From: a virus
Length of the DNA: 33,212 bases
Strand: one strand, 5' to 3'
Virus record (IMG/VR): IMGVR_UViG_3300046010_003304
Location: 1-33,212 of that record
Every line of letters begins with the position of its first letter. The stretch's first letter is position 1. The notes beneath the pieces were generated by a model. It saw nothing but the letters and a program-made list of their open reading frames with translations, had not been told where the DNA came from and made no database searches. Of the stretch, positions 19,884 to 27,527 are shown one piece after another. Position numbers and translations under genes: made by a program.

Positions 19884-20747
19884 TTACGATGGTGGTGTGC
19901 CGAAATACGAGTTGAATGCGACCTGGCGGTGCACGCGGCGTTCGATGATGTCGGGAGCGCCGGTCTTGATGCCGCCGCCAGACGTGAGCGGTTGCGGGTT
20001 GGATGATGGCACCCTGTCTCCGCTGTCGGCGTCAATCACGTAAACGCGCTTTTTCGTGCTGCCGTCCAGGTAGTTCCACCCGACGTTGGGAAGTTGCAGG
20101 GTCCACTTGTCGGGGCGGTACTCGAGCGAGACTTCGATTTGCCAATACCGGATTTCCACTTCGTTGACCACTTCAACGGCCGGCTGGCCAGAGATGCCCG
20201 AGCACTTCCACGTGCCGGGAGCGCCTCCCAAATAGCCGTCTTGGTTTACGGTGTTGGTGACGAGCGTCGCGCGCGCGTAATCGAAGTTAGGCCGGTTGCC
20301 GCTGATGGACGCCTGCAGCGTCGAGATGTCGGTGGTGGCACCCTCAAAGAAATCACCTGCGGTGTTTTGCAGCACCTTTATCACGTCGCCCGTGTCGTAG
20401 TAGTAGAGCGCCGGAACGCTGAGTCCGCCTGTTGTCCACTTCCAGATGTCGGCCCGAGCCAGCGGGTTGGGATCAACGTTGGCCTGCTTGGGAAGTTCGT
20501 AGTCCCACGTCACCTCGTAGTGCCAGCGTGAGCCGTTGTAGTTGCCCACGGCCACGTTCATGGCAAGGCAGTAGTACGCCTCCGGATGGCCCTGGAGAAA
20601 CTGCACGCCGCATGCGTTGCTAATTTCCGTTTGCGAGGTGGTCGGAGTGTCCACCTCCACAACCCACTTGCGTTGAAACGTGGGTGGCTCGCCGAATTTG
20701 CGAGACGCTGACACGGTGGGTAGCTCGCTCACGCGGACGATTCCCAT
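19884..20747 (-). CDS. Tail protein downstream of the tape measure
   Basis: The protein has 287 residues. The start overlaps the tape measure stop by 1 nt (TAATG). It is a Trp/Tyr/Asn-rich beta protein (WHYEVTWDYELPKQANVDPN, ADIWKWTTGGLSVPALYYYD, VNEVEIRYWQIEVSLEYRPD). The gene after a tape measure usually encodes the distal tail protein that closes the tail tube, so that is the leading guess. The repeated alternation of strands and the VEVDTP / YWQIEVSLEYR segments could be two related halves. No motif proves it. Confidence 0.7.
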   Translation of the reverse strand: MGIVRVSELPTVSASRKFGEPPTFQRKWVVEVDTPTTSQTEISNACGVQFLQGHPEAYYCLAMNVAVGNYNGSRWHYEVTWDYELPKQANVDPNPLARADIWKWTTGGLSVPALYYYDTGDVIKVLQNTAGDFFEGATTDISTLQASISGNRPNFDYARATLVTNTVNQDGYLGGAPGTWKCSGISGQPAVEVVNEVEIRYWQIEVSLEYRPDKWTLQLPNVGWNYLDGSTKKRVYVIDADSGDRVPSSNPQPLTSGGGIKTGAPDIIERRVHRQVAFNSYFGTPPS

Positions 20748-22630
20748 TACGCAGCAGCTCCAAGGATGTCCACGGCCTGGGCGTTGAGCGCCCGCAGCTC
20801 CGCTTTGAGTTCGTCCAGCTTCATCGTCTGCTTGCGGTACTCGGCAATGGCGGGATCTTCACGGCCCGTGGCCAAGGCGAGGAACTGCGACATGCCCTCG
20901 CTCGAGCGGATGTCGTTGGCCTTGAGGGCCTCGTTGGACTTGCCGCCGAGGGCTGCTGCACGCTCGGATTCAACATTGGCAATCTCTGCCTGTTTTTCTA
21001 CAGCCTTTTCTTGAATTTTTGCCGCTTCTTCTGCTCGTTTCGCTTCGGCGTCTCGCAGCTTCTGTTCGTTTTCCCTCTGCGCAGCAAATAACTGCATTTG
21101 AAAATCGAACTGCTCTTGTTCTTCTTTTTTACGAGCCGCCGCCAGCGCTTCTTCGTTTGCCTTCCGGGCTTGGTAAATGTCCATCTCCGTGGCCAGCTTT
21201 TCGTCGGCCGCTTTTTTGCTTGCGTCTGCTATGGCCTCTTCGTTGGCCTTGCGTGCGTTGTAAATCTGCAGCTCTAGGTCTAGTTGCTCTTGGGACATTT
21301 CGGCCGCGCCGGCTGCTGGCCCGGCTTGAGCGCCCGCTGCGTTTGCCGCTTCTGGCCCTGCCGCAAACGCGCCGCCAATCACAGGCACCTTGGCCATGAA
21401 GGCGTAGAAGTCCTGAATCTTCTTGCTCGCCCAGTCGATCCGTTCCCCGATGAAATCAAACGCAGCATTCATGCCGGCTCGAATTGTTTCCACAAGGTTC
21501 GTCCATCCGACGATGACGGGCGAAAGCAGCGTGCGAATAAACGCCCCAGCGACCTTCAGCACAACGCCAAACAAGTCGAGCAATACGCCTGCCAGTTTCA
21601 TGACGCCTTCAACGACGGTTCCGACCAATGTGAAAATCGGCTGCAGCACCTCGGCAATTGGCGAGATAATGGACGTGATGCCCTCAATCGTGCTGGACAT
21701 GCCGTCCGTAAGACCTGCCAGGCCGGATTGAATGGCCGCAAAAGCGCCAATGAACGGAGTCACAAATACGTCCGAGAATCCAGCGAACGCTTTCTCCGAC
21801 CGCTGCCCGGCTGCGTCCAGTTCTTCAACGGCAAAAGCAAGGTTGTCAATCTGTTGAGCCTGCACTTTTCCTAGCTCTGCGTTGAGCTGCTGCACGGTCT
21901 TTGTGCCGCTGGTTATGGCGGCGGCCATCTCAAACGCACGTTCCTTGGCAGCAAGAAACGCACGGCTGAGGTTCAGCGTTAGAAGAGCGCCTCCAATTAG
22001 CGGATTGGTTAAACCAAGAATCGCCGCAGCTGCCGTTCCCGCAGCGCCACCGCCAATAGCCAAGCCAATGCCAAGGGCTTTGGCGGCCAGAATCATGGTG
22101 CGAGCAGCCATAGTGGCTTTCAATGCACCAATGGCAAAATCTTTCAGGCCAGCCGGGCTGCGAACGGCCTGAAAGACTTTCCATTGCAGGTAGGTCCAGG
22201 CAACGTCCTTGCCAAATTTGATGACGCTGACGCCAGCATCTGCGACTGATTTTGTGGCGTCGCCCACGCCGCGAATTGCACCCGTGGTGCCGTTCAGGAT
22301 TCGTTCCGCCAAGCTGGCCCTGCGGCCAAGCTCCTCCATGCTCGAGGTGGCGGCCTTCAATTCGGCGTCAGCCTTGGCCAAAGCCCGGTTGTAGATTTCT
22401 TGTGTGACCAGCCCCCTTTGCATGAAACTGTCGAGCTTGGCGACAGTGTCGGCGTATTTCTCGGCCGGCGTTTTCAGTTCCTGCGTGATTTTCGCCGCTT
22501 GGCGAAATTCCGCAGACGTGGCGCGTGCGCTGGCCCCAACCTTGGACAGTTCCTTGTCCGCTTTGGCAACGCCGGCAGCCATGCCGCTGGCGTTTGCCGT
22601 CAACTGAAATGCGAGGTCAACTTTGGCCAT
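20747..22630 (-). CDS. Tape measure protein
   Basis: The 627-residue protein has the usual tape measure plan: helical, coiled-coil N-terminal part (1-115), long hydrophobic segments near 163-222 (Ala/Gly/Ile/Leu-rich, including LAAKALGIGLAIGGGAAGTA) and 335-370, and a charged helical C-terminus (445-620). By the rule of about 0.15 nm per residue, the tail would be near 94 nm. It follows the G/T chaperone genes, as expected. The start ATG at 22630 lies 14 nt inside the T-like gene and has a poor ribosome site, so it is probably coupled. Confidence 0.93.
   Translation of the reverse strand: MAKVDLAFQLTANASGMAAGVAKADKELSKVGASARATSAEFRQAAKITQELKTPAEKYADTVAKLDSFMQRGLVTQEIYNRALAKADAELKAATSSMEELGRRASLAERILNGTTGAIRGVGDATKSVADAGVSVIKFGKDVAWTYLQWKVFQAVRSPAGLKDFAIGALKATMAARTMILAAKALGIGLAIGGGAAGTAAAAILGLTNPLIGGALLTLNLSRAFLAAKERAFEMAAAITSGTKTVQQLNAELGKVQAQQIDNLAFAVEELDAAGQRSEKAFAGFSDVFVTPFIGAFAAIQSGLAGLTDGMSSTIEGITSIISPIAEVLQPIFTLVGTVVEGVMKLAGVLLDLFGVVLKVAGAFIRTLLSPVIVGWTNLVETIRAGMNAAFDFIGERIDWASKKIQDFYAFMAKVPVIGGAFAAGPEAANAAGAQAGPAAGAAEMSQEQLDLELQIYNARKANEEAIADASKKAADEKLATEMDIYQARKANEEALAAARKKEEQEQFDFQMQLFAAQRENEQKLRDAEAKRAEEAAKIQEKAVEKQAEIANVESERAAALGGKSNEALKANDIRSSEGMSQFLALATGREDPAIAEYRKQTMKLDELKAELRALNAQAVDILGAAA
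21011..21271 (-). repeat. Three coiled-coil repeats in the tape measure protein
   Basis: Residues 454-483, 484-512 and 513-540 are three related units of about 28-30 residues. Each is built on (I/L)(Y/F)xA(R/Q)xxNE(E/Q)xxxxAxxK. The first two are most alike (IYNARKANEEAIA and IYQARKANEEALA). They suggest recent in-frame duplication and a possible way to vary tail length. Confidence 0.75.
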
Positions 22631-22898
22631 TGCTTGAAAGGTTCAGTTTTGAAAGTTCAGCGGCGATTTCTTCGGCGCTCATTGGTGGTTTACGCACCGG
22701 GATAAAGTCGGCGGGCTTCGGCGTTCTCCCTTTAACGTGTGGTGCAATCGTCAAAGCGGCAATTGTGGCGGTTTGCTCCCATTGCCTGCCAATTGGCTCC
22801 ACGTATCGGTCAAATGCCAAAAATTCCTTGTAGGTGGTGAGCGGCAGCGATTCGACGTACTCCAACGTCCAGCCGGTTGCCAAACACAAACGAATCAT
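22617..22898 (-). CDS. Tail assembly chaperone, gpT-like
   Basis: The protein has 93 residues. Its N-terminus (MIRLCLATGWTLEYVESLPL, then TYKEFLAFDRYVEPIG) matches the gpT/DUF4035 layout: a Trp-containing helix, then an aromatic (W/F)xxFxxxEP(I/F)G end. In lambda-type phages gpT is made by frameshift fusion to gpG. Here it has its own ATG that overlaps the upstream stop (ATGA), so it is a separately initiated, coupled protein. It should help load the tape measure for tail tube assembly. Confidence 0.8.
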   Translation of the reverse strand: MIRLCLATGWTLEYVESLPLTTYKEFLAFDRYVEPIGRQWEQTATIAALTIAPHVKGRTPKPADFIPVRKPPMSAEEIAAELSKLNLSSNGQS

Positions 22899-23269
22899 GA
22901 AGATCCGGCCGTCAGGCCGGGCTCGGAGTTTTTTGCCAGTTCCTCAATTGACTGGTCGGAAAGGTTGTTGTGCTCCATGGCGGCCATCCACACCCGATTC
23001 ATGACGCGAGCCGATTTCTCGGCCAGCTTGGTCACGTCGCCGTTGTCAAACAGCCGCCGCCCCTTCTCATCTACTAGGCATCGAACAAGAAACTTTGTGC
23101 GGAAATCGTCCACGCCGGTTTCTTTTTTGCGTTGCCATTCATTTTCATAGGCATCACGCTCACCCACGGTCATCACTCTGATGAACACGTCGCCTCCCCA
23201 TTCTGGGACATGCAGTTTGAGCAGCCCCATGTCGTCGGCGGCTAGAATCTGGTCTTTGGTCAATGCCAT
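22895..23269 (-). CDS. Tail assembly chaperone, gpG-like
   Basis: The protein has 124 residues from the ATG at 23269 (AGGG 6 nt upstream). Features are MALTKDQILAADD, then KLHVPEWGGDVFIRVMTVGERDAY, and helices ending LSDQSIEELAKNSE. This ILAADDxxxxxVxVPEWG...V opening is common in small phage tail chaperones encoded between tube and tape measure. It partners the gpT-like protein immediately downstream. Confidence 0.82.
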   Translation of the reverse strand: MALTKDQILAADDMGLLKLHVPEWGGDVFIRVMTVGERDAYENEWQRKKETGVDDFRTKFLVRCLVDEKGRRLFDNGDVTKLAEKSARVMNRVWMAAMEHNNLSDQSIEELAKNSEPGLTAGSS

Positions 23270-23272
23270 ACG

Positions 23273-23626
23273 TCACCCTATGAGTTTGAAGGTTACGGAA
23301 TACGTCTGCAGCTCGCCGACGCTTGCCTGCCACGACAGGTTCTCAAACAACGCAGAATTAAACGACCACGAAGCGGCGGGACCAGTGATAGATAACGTGT
23401 TCGTCAAACCCACGTTGGTAACGGTCATGCCGTTGGTGCCGCGCACCGTCACCTGAACGGTGCCCAAGTCGGTGTCAGAGCGGCTGAACACCTTGTAGCG
23501 GCTGGTGGCCGTGCGTGCCGTGGTTTCGACGGTGTCAGCAGAAACACCGTCCACAGACACGGAAACCACTTCGCCGAGCGTGACGCTGCCCCACGTAATC
23601 GTCGTGCCTTGCGAAACGTTCGCCAC
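23273..23626 (-). CDS. Tail tube candidate protein, copy 2
   Basis: The protein has 117 residues, from a GTG at 23626 with GGAGG 5 nt upstream. It is all beta: GTTITWGSVTLGEVVSVSVD, then TVETTARTATSRYKVFSR, DLGTVQVTVRGT and a C-terminal LQTYSVTFKLIG. Its plan resembles the preceding gene (23642-23965): both open with a short TxxGxxT strand and end with SVTFK-type strand after SVGEL. They are probably paralogs that form the tail tube or tube plus terminator. Confidence 0.72.
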   Translation of the reverse strand: MANVSQGTTITWGSVTLGEVVSVSVDGVSADTVETTARTATSRYKVFSRSDTDLGTVQVTVRGTNGMTVTNVGLTNTLSITGPAASWSFNSALFENLSWQASVGELQTYSVTFKLIG

Positions 23627-23641
23627 GCCGGCCTCCCCGGC

Positions 23642-23965
23642 TCACGCTACCTTGAATGTGAGGCTTTGCTTGACGAGTTCGCCGACGCTGTAGGCCACGC
23701 TCGAGCTGGACACCGTTGCCGTGTACGTCACCGAAGCAAACGACAGCGAACCAGAAGTGCCGATTTGCACGATGGTCGTGCCTAAAGCCTCCACGCTGAT
23801 CTCGTTGTCCTTCAGCGCCGGTGCCTGGTAGAGACGGTTGGCCCCGCTGGCCTGGCCCATGTGCGACTGGTCGAGCAGGTCGCCGCCGGGCGTCACGGTG
23901 ACGCTGGTCACGGTGTAGGTGGAGCCGCCAAAGGCAAACGTAGAGCCCTGAGAATCGGTAGCCAT
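23642..23965 (-). CDS. Tail tube candidate protein, copy 1
   Basis: This 107-residue beta protein starts at the ATG at 23965 with AGGAG 9 nt upstream. It opens STFAFGGSTYTVTSVTVTPG, contains DLLDQSHMGQASGANRLYQA, and ends SVGELVKQSLTFKVA. The LDxSHMG-like loop and DNEISVEALG strand are typical of major tail (tube) proteins with one beta barrel per subunit. Placement between gp10/DUF3168 genes and chaperones agrees. Confidence 0.75.
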   Translation of the reverse strand: MATDSQGSTFAFGGSTYTVTSVTVTPGGDLLDQSHMGQASGANRLYQAPALKDNEISVEALGTTIVQIGTSGSLSFASVTYTATVSSSSVAYSVGELVKQSLTFKVA

Positions 23966-24040
23966 GTAGAAGTTCTCCTAATGGATTGCGGGCGGCACGC
24001 CCTACTGTCAAATTAGGCGACAGACGCCAAATCCTTGCAG

Positions 24041-24493
24041 TTAGAGTGCCTTGCCTACTGCTTTTTGAACCAAGGCTTCCAGCTGCGATTTCAGCGCCTG
24101 TTCCATGATTTCCCGGTTTTGGAAAAATGCACTCCAGGCAAAACGGCGGGCCGTCACTTTTCCGCGATTGAAACGTGGCGGCGTTCCTCTTTCGATGGAG
24201 ATGGCGTGCGGCGCGACGCCAGAACGGTATCCGACAAGGCCGACAATCGTGAAAAACGGAGCCTTGCCGTACTTGCGGGTGACGATCGCCGGGGAACGCC
24301 TAAGCCTGCCTGTTTTGGCTCGCACTTGCTGCACGTTGCGCTGTAACGCCATCAGCCCGGGCTGCATGCTGTTTAACACGGCCACACGCACTTCTTCAGG
24401 CGTGAGCTTTACGGTTTGCTGCAGCACCCCACCCCGCACCCACTTGGCGTCCTTCAGCGTGGTATTGAGTCCAAATCGTACGCCGTCAGCCAT
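24041..24493 (-). CDS. HK97 gp10-like head-tail joining protein
   Basis: The protein has 150 residues. The ATG at 24493 overlaps the DUF3168 gene stop by 1 nt (TAATG). It shows the gp10 pattern: a helical front, then VRAKTGRLRRSPAIVTRKYG, ...VGLVGYRSGVAPHAISIERG and a C-terminal helix REIMEQALKSQLEALVQKA. The TGxLRxS and (A)PxAxxxExGTPPR elements are characteristic. The protein joins neck and tail. Confidence 0.85.
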   Translation of the reverse strand: MADGVRFGLNTTLKDAKWVRGGVLQQTVKLTPEEVRVAVLNSMQPGLMALQRNVQQVRAKTGRLRRSPAIVTRKYGKAPFFTIVGLVGYRSGVAPHAISIERGTPPRFNRGKVTARRFAWSAFFQNREIMEQALKSQLEALVQKAVGKAL

Positions 24494-24915
24494 TACGTCG
24501 CCTCGTTGATGCGAAACTCAAACGACTGTTGCACGCTGTAGTACGGCAACATCTGGTCGTCCTGCGGCATTTCCACGCCGTCAGATTCCCCGGTGAGCGT
24601 TGTCCGTTGAATGGTCACGCTGGCCGTCGTGCCGGTCCAGTTGTCCACAGCCAGGCGAACCGCCCGGGCAATCGACTTTACCGAGGTGTACGACGTGCCG
24701 TAGGTGGTCAACTGCAGCGTCACTACAGGGTTTCCCACGTTGCCGGTGAGCGATCGCGGCCGATCCACATTGGTGCGCTGAAACACCACCAGCGGCAGCG
24801 GCGTTCCAGTTGGGGCAATCAGCGGAAACACCCGTTGGCCAATGAGCGAAGACACCGCCGATTGGCTAGTCAGCCTTTGAAACAAAAACGCTTCTGGCGC
24901 TTCGGGCAGGCTCAT
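24493..24915 (-). CDS. DUF3168 tail completion protein
   Basis: The protein has 140 residues from the ATG at 24915 (ATGA overlap). It matches the DUF3168 layout (APEAFLFQRLTSQSAVSSLI, GQRVFPLIAPTGTPLPLVVF, VVTLQLTTYGTSYTSVKSIA, AVRLAVDNW, then a strand YYSVQQSFEFRIN). The family forms the tail terminator at the head-proximal end of the tube. The order DUF3168 before gp10 is swapped from many phages. Confidence 0.85.
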   Translation of the reverse strand: MSLPEAPEAFLFQRLTSQSAVSSLIGQRVFPLIAPTGTPLPLVVFQRTNVDRPRSLTGNVGNPVVTLQLTTYGTSYTSVKSIARAVRLAVDNWTGTTASVTIQRTTLTGESDGVEMPQDDQMLPYYSVQQSFEFRINEAT

Positions 24916-25241
24916 CCGTCAGCCCTCTTTTCCGTGCAGATGATTTCCTGGTGCCAGAGTCTGTCTCGCTCAATGATCTGGCCTATCTCGAGCGTGCGCG
25001 TGCGGTAGACGATTCGCATGGCGCTTGTGAGCCCGTCCAGGTAGCGGATCTTCACGCGGTGCGTCATAAATCCCACCGTCTCGGCAAACCGTTCTGTTTC
25101 TCGTGCGGACAGCGAGTCCACCTCGGCCCATACCTCGGCAAACGTTGACCAACTCAGCACCGTCTCGCCCACTTGATTCTGCGATTTGGTCGGAGTTTCA
25201 ATAGTGATCCGCGTCCACATGTCGCCAGCGTGCAGGGGCAT
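24912..25241 (-). CDS. Head-tail adaptor protein (SPP1 gp16 / DUF type)
   Basis: The protein has 109 residues from the ATG at 25241, whose first base overlaps the stop of the connector gene (TAATG). The frame is open to 25340 but those extra residues overlap the connector. Features: DMWTRITIETPTKSQNQVGE, then LSWSTFAEVWAEVDSLSARE, FMTHRVKIRYLDGLTSAMRI and the closing strand. The VWAxVxxxxxxE and THxVxIRY segments are hallmarks of phage head-tail adaptors (stoppers). Confidence 0.87.
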   Translation of the reverse strand: MPLHAGDMWTRITIETPTKSQNQVGETVLSWSTFAEVWAEVDSLSARETERFAETVGFMTHRVKIRYLDGLTSAMRIVYRTRTLEIGQIIERDRLWHQEIICTEKRADG

Positions 25242-25981
25242 TAACGGTAGCTCCCCCAACGCAACGTGTCGAGCAAAGCCTTGGCACCAAACGGAATTTC
25301 GGCCAACGCCGTTTCCGTGGACGCATCGCGGTTGCTCCACAGATGGCCAACCAGCAGCTTGATGGCGGCCTGCAAAACCTCTTTGTTGTGGTTGCCGTAC
25401 TTTGGGCCGTTTCCTTTATCTTCCCAATACAAGGTCGGTCCAGCCGCCCAGGTAATCGTTACGCTGTTCTGATCTACCAGATGCGTGGGCCACGTCTGCC
25501 CGTAAAGCGGGCGGCACACCGCAGGCATGGAGTCGTAATCAACGCGGTAGCTGGATGACGACAATGTGGTGAGCGCAGATCCTTGTGCCGGGTAGTAACG
25601 AATAACCACGCCGGAAGTGATGTACTCGCCCTCGTTGTCTGTGTAGGTAGGCGACGCCAGCGGTCGTGGCAGTTCAATGTCCAGGTTCGGGACCGTCCCT
25701 TGCCGGCCTTCGATGTTGTTGCCGTCCGCTCGCAAGCCAAACTGCACAGGCGAGCCAATGGCCCCGTAAAACGAGTCCATCTTCATCGTCCACAGCGTCA
25801 CCACGAACGTGCGATCGCAATAGTCCTCGGCATATCGACGCGCAGCGGTGATTAACGATGAAATCAAGGTGTCGTCGTCACTTGAATCGACGCGCAGGTG
25901 CAGCTTGGCGTCAGCCAGCAACACAGGTTCGTTGCCGCCTACCTGCAGCAATTCGTAACGGGTGAGGCTGCGGTATCTCAT
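25241..25981 (-). CDS. Head-tail connector (phiE125 gp8 / HK97 gp6-like)
   Basis: The 246-residue protein begins with the family signature VLLADAKLHLRVDSSDDDTL, then SLITAARRYAEDYCDRTFVV (about 40-60), which is the gp6-like helical adaptor that binds the portal ring. A C-terminal extension of about 180 residues contains beta strands and ends with YGNHNKEVLQAAIKLLVGHL, as in the longer phiE125 gp8 group. The ATG overlaps the upstream stop (ATGA). Confidence 0.9.
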   Translation of the reverse strand: MRYRSLTRYELLQVGGNEPVLLADAKLHLRVDSSDDDTLISSLITAARRYAEDYCDRTFVVTLWTMKMDSFYGAIGSPVQFGLRADGNNIEGRQGTVPNLDIELPRPLASPTYTDNEGEYITSGVVIRYYPAQGSALTTLSSSSYRVDYDSMPAVCRPLYGQTWPTHLVDQNSVTITWAAGPTLYWEDKGNGPKYGNHNKEVLQAAIKLLVGHLWSNRDASTETALAEIPFGAKALLDTLRWGSYR

Positions 25982-26223
25982 TGCCGGGCCTTCCTTCCTC
26001 GACGGCGTGGCGCGTCGGCCGTCTCAACGGCGCGTCGCTCGGTCATGGCCACCTCAAGCAGCGGCTGCTCTGGCTCGCTCACAAGTTCCACCGCGCCGGC
26101 GGCCAGCAGGCTTTTGGCGGGGCCGCGCGGGTACTCAATCACGGCCCCTTTGCTGTAGCCATTCATGGACCGAGTAAATCGCAACAAAACGTGGTCAGGT
26201 CTTGCCAAGGCTAGATTCTCCAT
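25978..26223 (-). CDS. Small head-module protein
   Basis: The protein has 81 residues from the ATG at 26223, overlapping the previous gene by 29 nt. The core is VLLRFTRSMNGYSKGAVIEY, then PRGPAKSLLAAGAVELV. This FTxxxxGYxxGxxxxxPxxxAxxLxAAGxxE pattern is common in tiny phage proteins between capsid and connector genes. The tail is Arg/Lys-rich. The role is unknown; it may be a capsid or connector accessory. Confidence 0.75.
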   Translation of the reverse strand: MENLALARPDHVLLRFTRSMNGYSKGAVIEYPRGPAKSLLAAGAVELVSEPEQPLLEVAMTERRAVETADAPRRRGRKARQ

Positions 26224-26968
26224 GCTCGCGGCTTCCCCAGGCTTCAGGCGGCCGGTTGCCGCCTGTGTTCCAGTATTGGCTGGGAGACTGGTAAACGGGC
26301 CGCAGATCGCGCCCTGGCCACGTCAGTTTCAATTCGGCGTGTCCAATCGCCACCTGCGGGGCAATGCCCAACTTGTGTCCAGCCTTCTTAAAGTTCTTCC
26401 AGAAGTGAATGTCTGGATCGACGCGGTGCACTGTCTCGCCCGGGGGCGCGTCGCCCCAGTGGCCGTCCGGCCGTGGTGTGCCCAGAAACCACGGAGCCGG
26501 CGTGGCCTTGAGCGCGGCTGAGCGAATCAGCGTGCAGCCGAAGTGCGCCGAGTCCACCGGCTGAATCACTGCCTCAAACCACTCGTTGGGCAGCTGCACC
26601 TGGCCGATGCTGCCGTCGTGGCCTTCGGGCGTGAACATAGGCATGCCCTCGTCGCGCTTGGTCTGCAGCGGAGCTACGGCGTCATAGCCAGACACAAGTG
26701 CCGCCGTCATCAGCCGCTGTACGGTGTCAGCCTCGAAGGTGCTGTCGTAGTCGCAAACCAAGATCCAATCAGTACGGTCCATCATGTCGACCAGGACACG
26801 ATCCAGGCATTGTTCCCAGAACGCCCCGGTGAATTTGGTCGGGCGGATGCCCAACGGCATGAGCGACTGCATGACGCAGAAGAAATTGTCCATGAACCCC
26901 AGCCGGGGCACGGAGAATGCGGCCTCCACGGCCAGTTCGTGTTCAACGTTGCCTATGCGAACTTTCAC
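26195..26968 (-). CDS. Glycosyltransferase-like protein inside the head module
   Basis: The protein has 257 residues from a GTG at 26968 with GAGG 7 nt upstream. It carries WILVCDYDSTFEADTVQRLM (68-87) with Asp73-x-Asp75 as probable DxD motif. Downstream come GYDAVAPLQTKRDEGMP, VDSAHFGCTLIRSAAL and DPDIHFWKNFKKAGHKLGIA, which resemble the acceptor half of GT-A enzymes. It lies between the small capsid-adjacent gene and connectors, an unusual place. Glycosylation of capsid or tail protein is a reasonable guess; nothing in the sequence names the acceptor. Confidence 0.75.
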   Translation of the reverse strand: MKVRIGNVEHELAVEAAFSVPRLGFMDNFFCVMQSLMPLGIRPTKFTGAFWEQCLDRVLVDMMDRTDWILVCDYDSTFEADTVQRLMTAALVSGYDAVAPLQTKRDEGMPMFTPEGHDGSIGQVQLPNEWFEAVIQPVDSAHFGCTLIRSAALKATPAPWFLGTPRPDGHWGDAPPGETVHRVDPDIHFWKNFKKAGHKLGIAPQVAIGHAELKLTWPGRDLRPVYQSPSQYWNTGGNRPPEAWGSREHGESSLGKT

Positions 26969-26992
26969 GTGTGTTCCTCTGTAAACGCCAAA

Positions 26993-27020
26993 CGGGCGGC
27001 CGGGCGAACCCAGCCGCCCG
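26993..27020 (-). terminator. Hairpin with T-rich tail after the capsid-adjacent gene
   Basis: CGGGCGGC (26993-27000) and GCCGCCCG (27013-27020) form an 8-bp GC stem with a 12-nt loop. On the leftward transcript it is followed by TTTGGCGTTT. It lies between the gene ending at 27051 and the gene starting at 26968. A partial terminator would lower expression of downstream genes relative to the capsid genes. Confidence 0.55.
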
Positions 27021-27050
27021 CCGTGGGCGTTATTGCATATGCGTCAACTG

Positions 27051-27497
27051 CTACACGCTGGCGACGTTGTTCACGTTGGCCTCGGACACCGTGACGGCGT
27101 GCTGGTCGGCCTTGCTGAGTCGGACGGCCGAGATGATTGCCACAGTGGTGCTGGGCGTGACGCGAACCGTGAGGTAACGCCGGCGGCCACGCAGATCCAC
27201 GTTGAACCGGGCGATAGCGCCGATGTCGGCCCCGGTGCTTGCCCCGGTTGAGGCAATCGTGAAATCCGTGCCGCCCACCAGGCCGGAAACGTTGGTGCCG
27301 GCGGCCCCGGACGTATCGGCCTCGCTGACGCGGAGCACGTTGGCAATCGACACGTTGCTGGCCGTGTACGGCGAAAACAGCACGTCGACGCTGGCGTACT
27401 TGAATCCGGCGCAGTCGATTTCATGCGTAAACGTCGCGCTTGCGGCAACGCTTGCCGTGTGCTTGGCAAGGCTCTTGGCACCCGATGCGTGATTCAT
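27051..27497 (-). CDS. Putative capsid-associated or decoration protein
   Basis: This 148-residue protein is Ser/Thr/Ala/Val-rich and all beta (TFTHEIDCAGFKYASVDVLF, IANVLRVSEADTSGAAGTNV, IARFNVDLRGRRRYLTVRVT). It starts at the ATG at 27497, 30 nt after the capsid gene, with GGAG 11 nt upstream. A beta-rich gene right after the major capsid protein is often a head decoration or fibre-like protein. I see no diagnostic motif. Confidence 0.7.
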   Translation of the reverse strand: MNHASGAKSLAKHTASVAASATFTHEIDCAGFKYASVDVLFSPYTASNVSIANVLRVSEADTSGAAGTNVSGLVGGTDFTIASTGASTGADIGAIARFNVDLRGRRRYLTVRVTPSTTVAIISAVRLSKADQHAVTVSEANVNNVASV

Positions 27498-27527
27498 GGT
27501 CTAGGATTCTCCGGGGATGGTTCAGGT

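Noticed and set aside
22895-22898. Programmed frameshift between the G-like and T-like chaperone genes
   Set aside because: The ATGA overlap and a normal T-like N-terminus explain expression; I found no slippery heptamer that would be needed.
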